From NCBI RefSeq assembly GCF_902729355.1, contig NZ_CACVCC010000004.1, forward strand, positions 1-64,000: 64,000 nucleotides of DNA, in the 5' to 3' direction. Within the stretch, counting starts at the first letter, position 1, and every line of letters begins with the position of its first letter. The notes under the pieces are model-generated. The model was not told where the DNA came from, did not search any database, and worked only from the letters and a program-made list of their open reading frames with translations. The position numbers were made by a program, and so were the translations under genes. Source of the stretch: Streptococcus sp. S784/96/1 (GTDB taxonomy: Bacteria > Bacillota > Bacilli > Lactobacillales > Streptococcaceae). Of the stretch, positions 18,794 through 27,894 are shown in pieces.

Positions 18794-19159
18794 CTTTCTC
18801 CCTTTCTAATACATCTTTTTTTGATAATACTGGAGTCATCCATCATGCTATAGTTAACTTGTTACGCCTATTCTTTTCTGAACGTCTCCCCTCTAATTAT
18901 GGTAGGAAGTCATGTTGATCAGTTATGTTCTAGAATTACTTTTTAAATCATTGGACCTCAACTAGGATTTAAAAAGAGGTCGCTAAAAGACTAGGTAAAG
19001 CAAACTAACTAGGGCAACTAATTTAATATCTTAACAATTATACCAAAAATAGTCTAAAATAGTTATCTAGAAGTTGTTTTGTTTTTACGTTTTTTCTAAG
19101 AAAAAGAGGATGGAATCTTAACTGCCCAATCCTCAATTAGTTATATCGTGTAAAAAAAT
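18794..19159. other. Intergenic region between vicX and xseA
   Basis: About 365 bp with no credible gene. It holds the vicX terminator (19099-19136) and a weak GACCTC/GAGGTC inverted repeat near 18955-18985. A clear promoter for xseA was not found. Confidence 0.6.
19099..19136 (-). terminator. Terminator of the vicRKX operon
   Basis: Minus strand GAGGAT, 17-base loop, ATCCTC, then TTTTTC, about 25 bp after the vicX stop. Confidence 0.7.
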
Positions 19160-19966
19160 CTAAATCTGAGTCAACGGAGTTGCTGTATCTGGAGAGGTCT
19201 CTAAAATTTTAACCGTACGTTCAACATCAATATCTGCCTGTGCAAGATTGTTTTTAACAGTCAGGTGAGCTAATTCTTTGATATTATTTTCTTTAGATAA
19301 ATGTCCCAGATAAATTTTTTGCGTTCTGTTACCCAAACTATCAATCATAGCCTGTGCTCCAGCTTCATTTGATAAATGCCCATAATCTGATAAGATGCGC
19401 TGTTTTGTTGACCAAGGATAAGAGCCTGCTCTCAAAATTTCAATATCATGATTGGCTTCAATAAGATAGGCGTCAGCATTTTCAATAATCCCTGACATCC
19501 GATCAGAAACATAGCCAGTATCTGTCAACATGACAAAACTCTTATCATCTTTCATGAAACGGTAAAATTGCGGAGCTACAGCATCATGACTAACCGCAAA
19601 ACTCTCGATATCTATATCGTCAAAAGTGAGCACCTTTCCTGTCTCAAAAATATGTTTTTGACTCACATCAAGTTTACCTAGCATCTTGTCCATAGCTTGC
19701 CAAGTCTTACTATTAGCATAAACGTCTAAATTGTATTTACGGGCTAAAACACCGACACCGTGGATATGATCTTTGTGCTCATGAGTAACCAAAATAGCAT
19801 CTAAATCCTCTGGTTTTCGATCAATTTCATCAAGTAAACTCACAATTTTCTTACCAGATAGACCCGCATCAACTAAAATACGTTTCTTTGGGGTTTCTAA
19901 GTAAAAGGAATTCCCGCTAGAGCCTGAAGCAAGGATACTATACTTAAACCCCTTTTCCGTCAGCAT
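19160..19966 (-). CDS. vicX: WalJ/VicX (YycJ) metallo-beta-lactamase-fold hydrolase
   Basis: About 268 aa from ATG 19966 ([25 protein letters not shown]), overlapping the vicK stop. Metal ligands: THEHKDHIHG (HxHxDH), later SHDAVAPQF, LTDTGYVSD and EANHD. This is the third gene of the VicRKX operon; family members are proposed to coordinate cell-wall and DNA-related processes, and YycJ is an exonuclease-like protein in some work. Confidence 0.94.
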   Translation of the reverse strand: MLTEKGFKYSILASGSSGNSFYLETPKKRILVDAGLSGKKIVSLLDEIDRKPEDLDAILVTHEHKDHIHGVGVLARKYNLDVYANSKTWQAMDKMLGKLDVSQKHIFETGKVLTFDDIDIESFAVSHDAVAPQFYRFMKDDKSFVMLTDTGYVSDRMSGIIENADAYLIEANHDIEILRAGSYPWSTKQRILSDYGHLSNEAGAQAMIDSLGNRTQKIYLGHLSKENNIKELAHLTVKNNLAQADIDVERTVKILETSPDTATPLTQI

Positions 19967-21314
19967 TGTCTTCGTAATCCTCCCAATCATCTAATTCTAG
20001 AACTTCTTTGTCATAAGGCAAAACAATTGTAAAGGTTGAACCCTTACCTTCCTCACTTTTAGCCCAAATGAAACCTTGGTGCTGTTTCACAATCTCTTTA
20101 GCAATTGATAGGCCTAAGCCTGTTCCACCTTGTGCACGACTTCTGGCTTTATCAACTCGATAAAAGCGGTCAAAAATCATCGGCAAATCCTTTTTAGGAA
20201 TTCCTAATCCTTGGTCTGTAATAGAAACGATTAACTGACTATCCGTGGTTTTCATACTCACCTTAATCTGCCCACCATCAGGTGAATACTTGATTGCATT
20301 ATTTAAAATATTTTCAATGACCTGTGTCATTTTATCATTATCAATTTCCATCCAAACAGATGTCAAGGGATAGTCACGAACAATCTCAAAATTCTTATCA
20401 GATGTTGTGTGTTGACTTTTAACTTTATCAAAGCGATTCAAAATAGACGTCATAAAAGCTGTAAAATTTGTCATTTCTACTTCTAACTGCACCGCTCCAT
20501 TATCAATACGAGAGAGGTTAAGAAGGTCGGTAATCATACGCATCATGCGATTAGTCTCGTCTAAGGATACTTTGATAAATTGCGGAGCAACATCATCTTT
20601 TAGAGCCCCTTCATCAAGAGCCTCTAAATACGATTTTACCGAAGTTAATGGCGTTCGCAACTCGTGACTAACATTTGATACAAAAAGACGACGTTCACGC
20701 TCTTCTTTTTCTTGTTCTGTAACGTCATGCAATACCACAACCAATCCTGAAATAAAACCGGACTCACGACGATTAAGGGCAAATCGAAAACGTAAAGTGA
20801 TGAATTCACCAAACTCATCACGTCGATTCACTAAAATATTAGGTGTTTTTGCAACTAAATCATGGTAAGAATAAGGATTATCACTGCCAAGGATATCCAA
20901 AATAGTCATTTTTAATGCTTGGTCCTTGGTCAAATTCAATTGCTTTTGGGCAGTCTCATTGATTGTAATAACGTTCCCACCACGATCTGTCGCTATAACC
21001 CCATCTGTCATATAAGCTAAAAGACTGGTCAATCGATCTTTTTCTTGCGATAAATTACCATGTGTTAGGCGTACCACCTCTGACAAATCACTAAGACTAT
21101 TAGCTAAATCCTCTAAATCTGAATCAGCCTCAACCTCTAAAAGATCTGAGTAGTCTCCGTCAATCAGTGCATAAACGTTCTCAGTCAACTTCCGAATAAC
21201 TTTGGATTGCCTATAATCACGGTAGGCTCCATAGAGAAGGTAGATGGCAGCAACTGCTAAAAGTAATAAAAGGAAACGTTCAAAAATGCCAAAATTATCT
21301 GTTAAATTAGTCAT
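19944..21314 (-). CDS. vicK: Sensor histidine kinase VicK (WalK)
   Basis: 456 aa. One membrane helix (about residues 11-30) with almost no extracellular domain, the streptococcal form of WalK. HAMP-like segment about 35-90, PAS domain about 92-200, HisKA with His217 in [15 protein letters not shown], then HATPase_c ([56 protein letters not shown]). Controls murein hydrolases and wall homeostasis through VicR. Overlaps vicR by 8 bp and vicX by about 23 bp. Confidence 0.97.
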   Translation of the reverse strand: MTNLTDNFGIFERFLLLLLAVAAIYLLYGAYRDYRQSKVIRKLTENVYALIDGDYSDLLEVEADSDLEDLANSLSDLSEVVRLTHGNLSQEKDRLTSLLAYMTDGVIATDRGGNVITINETAQKQLNLTKDQALKMTILDILGSDNPYSYHDLVAKTPNILVNRRDEFGEFITLRFRFALNRRESGFISGLVVVLHDVTEQEKEERERRLFVSNVSHELRTPLTSVKSYLEALDEGALKDDVAPQFIKVSLDETNRMMRMITDLLNLSRIDNGAVQLEVEMTNFTAFMTSILNRFDKVKSQHTTSDKNFEIVRDYPLTSVWMEIDNDKMTQVIENILNNAIKYSPDGGQIKVSMKTTDSQLIVSITDQGLGIPKKDLPMIFDRFYRVDKARSRAQGGTGLGLSIAKEIVKQHQGFIWAKSEEGKGSTFTIVLPYDKEVLELDDWEDYEDNADGKGV

Positions 21315-22017
21315 ATGCTTTCATATAATAGCCGACACCTCGACGGGTTAGAATGTACTCTGGACGGCTAGGAATATCCTCTATTTTTTCACGAAGACGT
21401 CGTACGGTTACGTCAACAGTACGCACATCTCCAAAATAATCGTAGCCCCAAACGGTCTCCAGAAGATGCTCTCGTGTCATAACTTGTCCAATATGAGTTG
21501 CCAAGTGAAATAATAATTCGAACTCACGGTGAGTTAACTCCAGTTCTTGACCACGCTTATGTGCCACATAGGCATCTGGTAAAATTTCTAGCTCACCAAT
21601 TTTCAAGAGACTCGATTTTTCCGAAGCATTTTCATCAGCAATTGCCAATTCAATATTTTCTGTTCGACGTAGGTGAGCTTTTACACGTGCCAAAAGTTCT
21701 CGATTTGAAAATGGCTTTGTCACATAATCATCCGCCCCAATTTCAAGACCAATGACTTTATCAAACTCACTATCCTTCGCAGAAAGCATGATAATAGGAA
21801 TATGACTTGTTTTACGCACTTCTTTGGCCACTTCAAGTCCATCCAGCTCTGGCAACATTAAGTCCAAAATAATTAAATCAGGATCTTCCGTTGCAAATTG
21901 TGTAAGGGCCTCTCGTCCATCAAAAGCCGTGACAACTTCATACCCCTCCTTCGATAAATTAAATTTAATGATGTCTGAAATTGGTTTTTCATCATCAACA
22001 ATAAGAATTTTTTTCAT
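21307..22017 (-). CDS. vicR: Response regulator VicR (WalR)
   Basis: 236-aa OmpR/PhoB-family regulator, essential in most streptococci. Receiver domain with Asp52 in [13 protein letters not shown] and K in [26 protein letters not shown]-terminal winged helix [65 protein letters not shown] upstream. Confidence 0.98.
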   Translation of the reverse strand: MKKILIVDDEKPISDIIKFNLSKEGYEVVTAFDGREALTQFATEDPDLIILDLMLPELDGLEVAKEVRKTSHIPIIMLSAKDSEFDKVIGLEIGADDYVTKPFSNRELLARVKAHLRRTENIELAIADENASEKSSLLKIGELEILPDAYVAHKRGQELELTHREFELLFHLATHIGQVMTREHLLETVWGYDYFGDVRTVDVTVRRLREKIEDIPSRPEYILTRRGVGYYMKAYD

Positions 22018-22063
22018 TGGTTACATTGACCTTTCTTTTAGGTTTGTTCTCATATCTGCGACT

Positions 22064-22074
22064 ATTATAGCAAA
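22064..22074 (-). promoter_or_regulatory. vicR promoter, extended -10
   Basis: Minus strand TTTGCTATAAT, an extended -10 (TGn-type) with TATAAT at 22069-22064; the -35 is weak. Confidence 0.5.
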
Positions 22075-22184
22075 TTTGTCCATAAATAGAAACTTTCCGC
22101 TTTGAATCAAAACAAGGAATCAAATGATACTCATTAAAAATCAAAATTTGATAACTTAATTTACAATTTTTGGGGACAATTAGA

Positions 22185-22265
22185 CTTATGTGGCAGGGAC
22201 ACAAGTGGCCTCCTAACGGAGTTCCATTGCTCATTTTCAAGCCTAAAATCTTGAAAATCCCCTCA
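22185..22265. repeat. Dispersed intergenic repeat, copy A
   Basis: Contains the core CCTCCTAACGGAGTTCCATT followed by the hairpin ATTTTCAAG-ccTaaaat-CTTGAAAAT. The related copy at 33125-33200 has the core with one base missing and a different but equally paired hairpin. No coding potential. Confidence 0.65.
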
Positions 22266-22428
22266 ACGACTGCTATATAGGCCAATCGTCTTTTTACCAA
22301 AGCAGCACTGTTTGTAACACATTCCCTAGGCCTACTCTTATCGTTTTACATCACATGAGGCAAGGTACCTATTTTCAGATTTTGAAATGAATTCAGTATT
22401 ATCATAGTATGGTTATCACTTCATAATC

Positions 22429-22462
22429 CAAAAAAGCAGATTCCAACGATAGAATCTGCTTC
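22429..22462 (-). terminator. Terminator of the ABC exporter genes
   Basis: Minus strand AAGCAGATTC, eight-base loop, GAATCTGCTT, then TTTT, about 20 bp after the stop of the second exporter gene. Confidence 0.88.
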
Positions 22463-22482
22463 TATAATAAATAATAAATGGA

Positions 22483-24231
22483 TTAAACTGATACTCTTTG
22501 TTGGATTTGATGCATTTCGGCATAACGTCCACCTAATGCCAAGAGTTCTGCATGTGTTCCACGTTCAATAATCTGACCTGCATCCAAGACAAGAATTTGG
22601 TCTGCATTTTGAATGGTCGAAAGCCGGTGGGCGATAATAAAGGTTGTCCGCCCTTCTTTCACCACATCCATGGCACGCTGAATGATTTCTTCTGTCTCGG
22701 TATCAATGTGCGAGGTCGCTTCATCTAAGATTAAAATTTTAGGATCTGTAATCAAAGTTCTAGCAAAAGCAATCAACTGACGCTCTCCTGATGAGAAGGC
22801 GGAGCCTTTTTCAACTACTGGTTCATGGATACCTTTATCTAATCGCTCCACCATGTCTTTGGCTCCAACCTTTTCAAGACTGGTTAAAATCGCTTCATCA
22901 GATAACCCTTTATTTTCCATAGACACATTACTAGCAATGGTTCCTGTGAAAAGGTACGGGTCCTGCAACACAATCCCCATATAGCTCCTGAGACTTTCAC
23001 GTGAAAAATGACGAATATCCTGTCCGTCAATCAGAACCTTTCCCTCTTGTGGGTCATAAAAACGATAGAGGAGATTCATGATAGACGATTTTCCTGAGCC
23101 TGTGTGTCCAACCAAGGCAACTGTCTCACCCGCCTTAGCATGAATGGTAATATCACGAAGCACCGCTTTTCCTTCCTCATAAGCAAAGGTTACATGGTCA
23201 AAGACGACATCACCATCTTCAACAAATAGCTGAGCGTCACCATCTGCTTCTTCTTGTTCTTCCAATAAATCAAGGACACGGCGTCCTGTCTCAAGTGAAC
23301 GATGGATGTTTGGTAGCTGTCTTACCAACATTCCCAACAAATCAAATAAGGTCGTGATATAGTTGATATAGACAAAGAGACGACCTGGGGTGACTCCTAG
23401 ATTTCCACCTAAAAATTGATAGCCAACCACTGTTAGAACACCTGAAATCACCATGTACTTGGCAAATTCTGTCAAAGTCCAAGAAGCGGTTGAATTGATT
23501 AAATGCATGCGATTATCTGCCGCCAACAATTTCCCAGAAGTCTTGTTAAAATCTTCCAAAACCTTTTCTTCTTGGTGGTAAAGTTGAATGAGACTCGCTC
23601 CGTTCATCGTTTCGTTGACTTGAGTATTGACCTCACTTCTGGCATCATAAAAGTCCTTCATCGGTTTATTAGTTGCTCGCCCGTACAACACCTGTAACCC
23701 ATAAAAAAGAGGAATTAAAATAAGCATGTAAAGACCGATTGTCACATCCAATCGAATTAAAATCACGTAAATGGCAATAATCCGAATGATATTAAGAAAA
23801 ATCATGGTCAACAGATTGCTATAGAATTGATTGCGTAGCGTCTCGGTATCATTGACAATCCGTGTCGCGATTTTCCCAGCAGGCTTGTCATCAAAATAAG
23901 AAATCGGTAGCCGCTGCATTTTATCAAAAGCTTGATTACGCAAGTAAGCCGTCACTAAAAAGGCACAGCGACTAAAAATGTATCGATCAAAATAGTAAAG
24001 AAATAACGACAGCACTGTCAGACCAGTATAGAGACTCATATACTTCATAAAAAGCGCTTGGTTGATAACCTTACCTTGGTCAAGAACTGTTAAACTACTA
24101 TCAATGACTTGTTGCAAAACTAGGGGTGATAATTGACTGACTGCGGTTGCTAGCAAAAGCATAACAACACCAAGTGTAAAAAGACCTTTCACAACAGTTA
24201 ATTGCTTCATTAAGTTTAATATTGTCTTCAT
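22483..24231 (-). CDS. Heterodimeric ABC exporter subunit with the canonical ATPase site
   Basis: About 582 aa from ATG 24231 (MKTILNLMKQLTVVKGLF), preceded by ACCTCC complement, i.e. GGAGGTGTAAA. Six membrane helices in the first 310 residues, then a nucleotide-binding domain: Walker A GHTGSGKSS, Q-loop GIVLQDPYLFTGTI, variant signature FSSGERQLIAFART, Walker B ILILDEATSHID with a catalytic Glu, H-loop IIAHRLST. The SSGER signature and Glu identify this as the LmrD/BmrD-like partner. Likely exports drugs or lipidic compounds; substrate not deducible. Its partner ends 10 bp upstream. Confidence 0.92.
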   Translation of the reverse strand: MKTILNLMKQLTVVKGLFTLGVVMLLLATAVSQLSPLVLQQVIDSSLTVLDQGKVINQALFMKYMSLYTGLTVLSLFLYYFDRYIFSRCAFLVTAYLRNQAFDKMQRLPISYFDDKPAGKIATRIVNDTETLRNQFYSNLLTMIFLNIIRIIAIYVILIRLDVTIGLYMLILIPLFYGLQVLYGRATNKPMKDFYDARSEVNTQVNETMNGASLIQLYHQEEKVLEDFNKTSGKLLAADNRMHLINSTASWTLTEFAKYMVISGVLTVVGYQFLGGNLGVTPGRLFVYINYITTLFDLLGMLVRQLPNIHRSLETGRRVLDLLEEQEEADGDAQLFVEDGDVVFDHVTFAYEEGKAVLRDITIHAKAGETVALVGHTGSGKSSIMNLLYRFYDPQEGKVLIDGQDIRHFSRESLRSYMGIVLQDPYLFTGTIASNVSMENKGLSDEAILTSLEKVGAKDMVERLDKGIHEPVVEKGSAFSSGERQLIAFARTLITDPKILILDEATSHIDTETEEIIQRAMDVVKEGRTTFIIAHRLSTIQNADQILVLDAGQIIERGTHAELLALGGRYAEMHQIQQRVSV

Positions 24232-24241
24232 TTTACACCTC

Positions 24242-25966
24242 CTATTCTGTTCCTTGTGCTTGCTGACGTTGGTATTGTTCAAAGTACCAGCCACCTAATT
24301 GAATAAGGTCATCAGGGGGCCCTTCTTCGACAATACGTCCATCATCCAAAACTAGAACCCAATCAGCATGTTGTATCGCAGATAGTCGGTGGGTAACGAT
24401 AATATTTGTCTTACCAGCACGCTCTTTCTGGATATTTTGAATAATTTTCTTCTCCGTTCTGGCATCAACCGCTGATAACGAATCGTCTAATATCAAGAGT
24501 TCTGGGTCCTTGATAAAAGCACGCGCTAGGGAAATCCGTTGTTTCTGACCACCTGATATAGACACCCCACGTTCACCAATAGTTGTGGCTAGACCATTTG
24601 ACATACGCTCCAAATCCTCTGTAAAGGCTGCGGTTTCAATAGCCTGATGAATAGTCATTTTGCCTGCATTTGTTTTTCCCATAGCAATGTTTTCACCAAC
24701 AGAACGCGAAAAGAGGATGTGTTCCTGTGGCACATAGCCAATCAGCCCCTCTACACTTTTACGAGCATACTCTGTGATTGCTCTGCCATTTAACCCAAAA
24801 CCACCAGAACCAACAGGGTATTGACGGAGAAACTGGCGCACCAGAGTCGTCTTACCTGACCCAGTCTTGCCGACAATACCAAGCGTTTGTCCTTTTTTTA
24901 GAGAAAAGCTGACGCTGTTAAGGCTAGCATGTGCTGCCTGAGGATAGGTAAAACTGTAATCTTTAAAGTGAGCCACTTCAAAGGCTTGCGCTTCTAACTC
25001 ACCATCCACTTCCATATCGTCACTGGTCTCAATCAAGCCCTGTAATTTCTCAAAAGAGGTCCGTCCCGTCTGGTAAACCAGAACAAGCTCTGAAAGCATA
25101 GAAATCGGTTCTGTCAATGAGACCGTATAAAGCTGCATCGCCAATACTTGACCAACCGTCATACTGCCGTCTGCGACAAATTGTGTTCCCAAAAGCAAGG
25201 TAATCAAAGTCGTTGCCCCAAACATGAGGGTATAGATAGGATTGTAAAGTGCCGTCACTCGCACCAAGCGATTTTCTCTGTCAACCAAATCCTGAGTTTT
25301 CTGACGAAAACGGGCAGCCTGCAAGTCCTTACGACTGTAAGCACGCATGACACGCACTCCTTCGATTGCCTCCACCACCTCATTACTGAGATTGGCCACA
25401 GCCTCACGATTATCATCAAAAAGGCTATCTGTTTTCCGACTGATAAAATAAATGACTGATGATAAGACAATGACTGGTAAGAGGGCAGCTAAAGTAATTT
25501 GCCAAGACATGGCAAACATGACTGGAATGATAAAAAGCAACATCCCTCCAGCATACAAGACCGTCATCAAACCATAGCCCACCAAATCCTGCAACATCTC
25601 CACATCAGACGAGAAGCGTGTCATCATATCACCTGAGCGAAATTTTTCATAAAATGGCGTCCGCATGGAAACCAATTTTTTAAAGGCATTTTGCTGCAAA
25701 TCAAACTTAAATCGACTGGCCTGCTGAAAGATTTTCAAACTCCAAAAGAAGGCTGTCACATAACTTACCACTGTGGCTCCAACCAAAATCCCGATATTCA
25801 ACCAAAGATTACTTTTTGTCAGACTCCCTGTCGTCATCAAATCAATCAATCGTTGAATAATCTGAGTCGGAACCACCAAACTGGCATCGTAAATAATCAA
25901 GACAAGACCTACTAAGACATATAGCCATTTGTGGTCTTTAATATATTTTCCAACTAATTTAAACAT
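24242..25966 (-). CDS. Heterodimeric ABC exporter subunit with the degenerate ATPase site
   Basis: 574 aa, RBS GGAGATAGG next to the ATG. Six membrane helices (about residues 15-310), then NBD: Walker A GKTGSGKTT, signature SISGGQKQRISLARA, Walker B LLILDDSLSAVD, where Asp replaces the catalytic Glu, and H-loop IVTHRLSA. This is the LmrC/BmrC-like half. The pair resembles LmrCD, BmrCD and PatAB multidrug exporters. Upstream lies a 19-codon leader ORF and a terminator (26088-26209), suggesting induction by translation inhibitors. Confidence 0.92.
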   Translation of the reverse strand: MFKLVGKYIKDHKWLYVLVGLVLIIYDASLVVPTQIIQRLIDLMTTGSLTKSNLWLNIGILVGATVVSYVTAFFWSLKIFQQASRFKFDLQQNAFKKLVSMRTPFYEKFRSGDMMTRFSSDVEMLQDLVGYGLMTVLYAGGMLLFIIPVMFAMSWQITLAALLPVIVLSSVIYFISRKTDSLFDDNREAVANLSNEVVEAIEGVRVMRAYSRKDLQAARFRQKTQDLVDRENRLVRVTALYNPIYTLMFGATTLITLLLGTQFVADGSMTVGQVLAMQLYTVSLTEPISMLSELVLVYQTGRTSFEKLQGLIETSDDMEVDGELEAQAFEVAHFKDYSFTYPQAAHASLNSVSFSLKKGQTLGIVGKTGSGKTTLVRQFLRQYPVGSGGFGLNGRAITEYARKSVEGLIGYVPQEHILFSRSVGENIAMGKTNAGKMTIHQAIETAAFTEDLERMSNGLATTIGERGVSISGGQKQRISLARAFIKDPELLILDDSLSAVDARTEKKIIQNIQKERAGKTNIIVTHRLSAIQHADWVLVLDDGRIVEEGPPDDLIQLGGWYFEQYQRQQAQGTE

Positions 25967-26087
25967 CCTATCTCCAAAAACATTTTTCTTTTTATAGACT
26001 AACTATTTTTCTAACCCAACAATTCTATATACTACATTTTCTCCACCTACATCATTTTTCTTTCTTGGTATTGGTTTCAGGACACAC

Positions 26088-26119
26088 AAAAAAACCTATG
26101 GACATACTCCTTCCATAGG
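26088..26119 (-). terminator. Intrinsic terminator between leader ORF and ABC exporter (attenuator)
   Basis: Minus strand CCTATGGA, nine-base loop AGGAGTATG, TCCATAGG, then seven T. It stands about 30 bp after the leader stop and 120 bp before the exporter start, with no gene end before it except the leader ORF. Confidence 0.85.
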
Positions 26120-26149
26120 CCTTTAGTCTTTTTTACAACAAAAAATAAA

Positions 26150-26209
26150 CTAACGAGACTGACTAGAAAGGAGAGATTTATTAACTTTTTGTGTGAATAC
26201 GTTGTTCAT
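26150..26209 (-). CDS. 19-aa leader peptide of the ABC exporter
   Basis: MNNVFTQKVNKSLLSSQSR. The ATG follows AAAGGAG at a good distance, within a short transcription unit: promoter at 26269-26241, terminator at 26119-26088. The RBS segment GAAAGGAGA (26226-26218) is perfectly complementary to TCTCCTTTC inside codons 12-15 (26174-26166). The same codons can instead pair with AAGGAG in the terminator (26112-26107) or, as CCTTTCTAGTC, with GACTAAAGG just before it. Mutually exclusive pairings plus a terminator are the hallmark of ribosome-mediated attenuation, as in bmrB-bmrCD of Bacillus. No similarity to known peptides was recognised. Confidence 0.6.
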   Translation of the reverse strand: MNNVFTQKVNKSLLSSQSR

Positions 26210-26240
26210 TGTTAAGTTCTCCTTTCATAAATATGTTATC

Positions 26241-26269
26241 AGTTTAGCATGAATTTATATTTTTGTAAA
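26241..26269 (-). promoter_or_regulatory. Promoter of leader peptide and ABC exporter
   Basis: Minus strand TTTACA (26269-26264), 17-bp spacer, TAAACT (26246-26241). No other promoter-like sequence was seen between the terminator and the exporter gene. Confidence 0.65.
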
Positions 26270-26325
26270 GATGGTTTTTATTTTTTTGACAAAATAAGAC
26301 TAGGCAACTAGACTAAATCGAATAA

Positions 26326-26475
26326 TTACCATTTTTTATCATTCCATTCTGCCCGACCCCAATCAAATTCATTGTGACGAACACCATCATCTTCCCAATC
26401 TGCAAATAACTCCTGTATTGTTGTTGGCTTTTGAATTTCAGGAGTTAAACTAATTGATTTATCTTTTACAGATAC
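26326..26475 (-). pseudogene. C-terminal remnant of an AbrB/MazE-type antitoxin
   Basis: An open stretch ends at the TAA 26328-26326 and reads in part SISLTPEIQKPTTIQELFADW, then EDDGVRHNEFDWGRAEWNDKKW. The ELFADW...DWG...W pattern is the toxin-binding tail of PemI/MazE-like antitoxins. The N-terminal DNA-binding half is missing: upstream the sequence runs directly into the IS982-type remnant. No toxin gene follows. Family assignment is from pattern recognition. Confidence 0.5.
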
Positions 26476-26955
26476 AGAAAACTTTTGGCTATCATGCGAC
26501 TAAAATCCATTATTACAGCTTGAAATTTTCAATTCTTGTCAGCGATAGTAGGTTTCCTATTGATTATGTTGTCACACCCGCATCTATTTATGATGGCGAT
26601 GTTGCTTTGGAGCTACTTGAAAATAGCCTCTTTCCAATCATTTATGGAGATAAAGGCAGAGTTAGCAGACTGCGGTATCCAGTTAATTTCTCAACTCAGA
26701 AAAAACATGATGGGTTATTCATGGCTAGAAAATTATAAAATCAGTAGATTGAGGAAACCATCAGAGACCGTATTTTCTAGTTTAGAGCAGTTTGGAATTG
26801 AATCTTTACGTTGCCGAAACATTCAAGCGCTCAAATTTAAGACAGAGGCAATATTACTTATCTATTCTCTTTTGCTCAAAAGCAGTCATGCTGATTTTGG
26901 GATCAGTCTAACTATTCCCTTATTAACTAGAACAACGGATATTAATAAGTTTTAG
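26470..26955 (+). pseudogene. IS982-family transposase remnant
   Basis: The C-terminal half of an IS982-type DDE transposase in two frames. Frame one: KTFGYHATKIHYYSLKFSIL, VSDSRFPIDYVVTPAS, ELLENSLFPIIYGDKG. After a shift near 26650-26690, frame two: QLISQLRKNMMGYS, SETVFSSLEQFGIESLRCRN. These match the YNATK, LVSDKG, VTPAS, LRQNM and IETTFSNL blocks of IS982. The N-terminal half and both ends are gone. Confidence 0.75.
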
Positions 26956-26989
26956 TGACTTCCAAAAGTGAGCTAGCTGAATTTCTAAT

Positions 26990-27022
26990 TCAAAAAGAGA
27001 GTGACTTCCCACTCTCTTTTGG
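26990..27022 (-). terminator. Terminator of the glucosaminidase gene
   Basis: Minus strand AAAGAGAGT, eight-base loop, ACTCTCTTT, TT, 15 bp after the stop. Confidence 0.8.
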
Positions 27023-27036
27023 ATTTATGTTATGTT

Positions 27037-27774
27037 TTATTGCGCTTGACCAATGTGAATCGCCCAAGCGTGATCAATATCAAGGATTTCTTGAGTGGTG
27101 TATTGACGACGGTAGTTGTTCCATACTAAGCCACCAGCAACCACACTACTTTCACCATTTGACGCTTGCATAGTATCATATTGTGTCAGATTGTGCAGTT
27201 CAATAATAGCATTCAACTTGTTTGCATAACTTGTATCAGTCGCATAAGTTCCTGTTAGGGCTTGCGTTGCGTCAGCATAGCTCAATGTATTTGAACGCCA
27301 CGCTCCACTAAAGTAATCTTGTTTGACAACACCAACATAATCCTGCAAGGATTCATGATAGCTTGGATAGCTACGGAAATGAGATAAAATCGTATAAGCA
27401 TTTCCTGCACCATCATCTTCCCAAGTCTCCATTTGGACAGCTTGACCTTGGTAACTTCCTTTTATTCCAAAAAGATTGTGATGCGGAGAAGCACCTAACC
27501 CTGATAACCCATAGTTACTTTCATGAATCGCTTGCGCAATCATAACAGATGGGTATAAATCATTAGCATTTGCTAGTACTTGAGCTGAACCTGCGATAGA
27601 ATCAATAAATTGTTGTCTATAGTCAACGACACCATATTCATTTGCCTCTGAGTTTTGAGTAAGACTCTTACCAAAAGCGAAAAGACACACGGCTAAAATA
27701 CCTAATGTCAACGCCATGATTACTGGTACAGGGTCTTTCTTACTCGCCTTACGGGCTTTATTTTTTAAATACAT
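27037..27774 (-). CDS. Membrane-anchored GH73-type N-acetylglucosaminidase (autolysin-like)
   Basis: About 245 aa from ATG 27774 (MYLKNKARKASKKD), preceded by AAGGAGAAAAAA; longer starts at 27795 and 27858 lack an RBS. Basic N-terminus and one membrane helix (VPVIMALTLGILAVCLFAFG, about residues 18-37), then a glucosaminidase domain: QFIDSIAGSAQVLANANDL, MIAQAIHESNYGLSGLG with the likely catalytic Glu, HNLFGIKGSY, and YADATQALTGTYATDTSYANKLN. Cleaves peptidoglycan glycan strands. No wall-binding repeats, so it is held by the N-terminal anchor. Confidence 0.9.
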   Translation of the reverse strand: MYLKNKARKASKKDPVPVIMALTLGILAVCLFAFGKSLTQNSEANEYGVVDYRQQFIDSIAGSAQVLANANDLYPSVMIAQAIHESNYGLSGLGASPHHNLFGIKGSYQGQAVQMETWEDDGAGNAYTILSHFRSYPSYHESLQDYVGVVKQDYFSGAWRSNTLSYADATQALTGTYATDTSYANKLNAIIELHNLTQYDTMQASNGESSVVAGGLVWNNYRRQYTTQEILDIDHAWAIHIGQAQ

Positions 27775-27894
27775 TTTTTTCTCCTTATCGTCCATATTGG
27801 TATTATAAAACACCTTTCTCAAACAAACAAGACACTTAATGTTACAAATTAGAGACAAATGTTGACTAAATCAAGACAACTCAAATATAAAGGG

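Larger units (their letters stand above)
22018..22482. other. Intergenic region upstream of vicR
   Basis: 465 bp without a credible gene. From left to right it holds the vicR promoter, a dispersed repeat copy (about 22185-22265) and the terminator of the ABC exporter genes (22429-22462). Confidence 0.6.

Noticed and set aside
21995-22300. 101-codon minus-strand ORF upstream of vicR
   Set aside because: It overlaps the vicR promoter and repeat copy A, has no RBS and a low-complexity composition; non-coding.
25148-25459. 103-codon plus-strand ORF inside the ABC exporter gene
   Set aside because: Lies wholly antisense within a well-supported gene; shadow frame.
26150-26209. Leader ORF as a secreted quorum-sensing peptide (SHP type)
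   Set aside because: No hydrophobic C-terminus or Glu/Asp-Ile-rich SHP pattern and no rgg gene beside it; the RNA pairings and the terminator favour attenuation.
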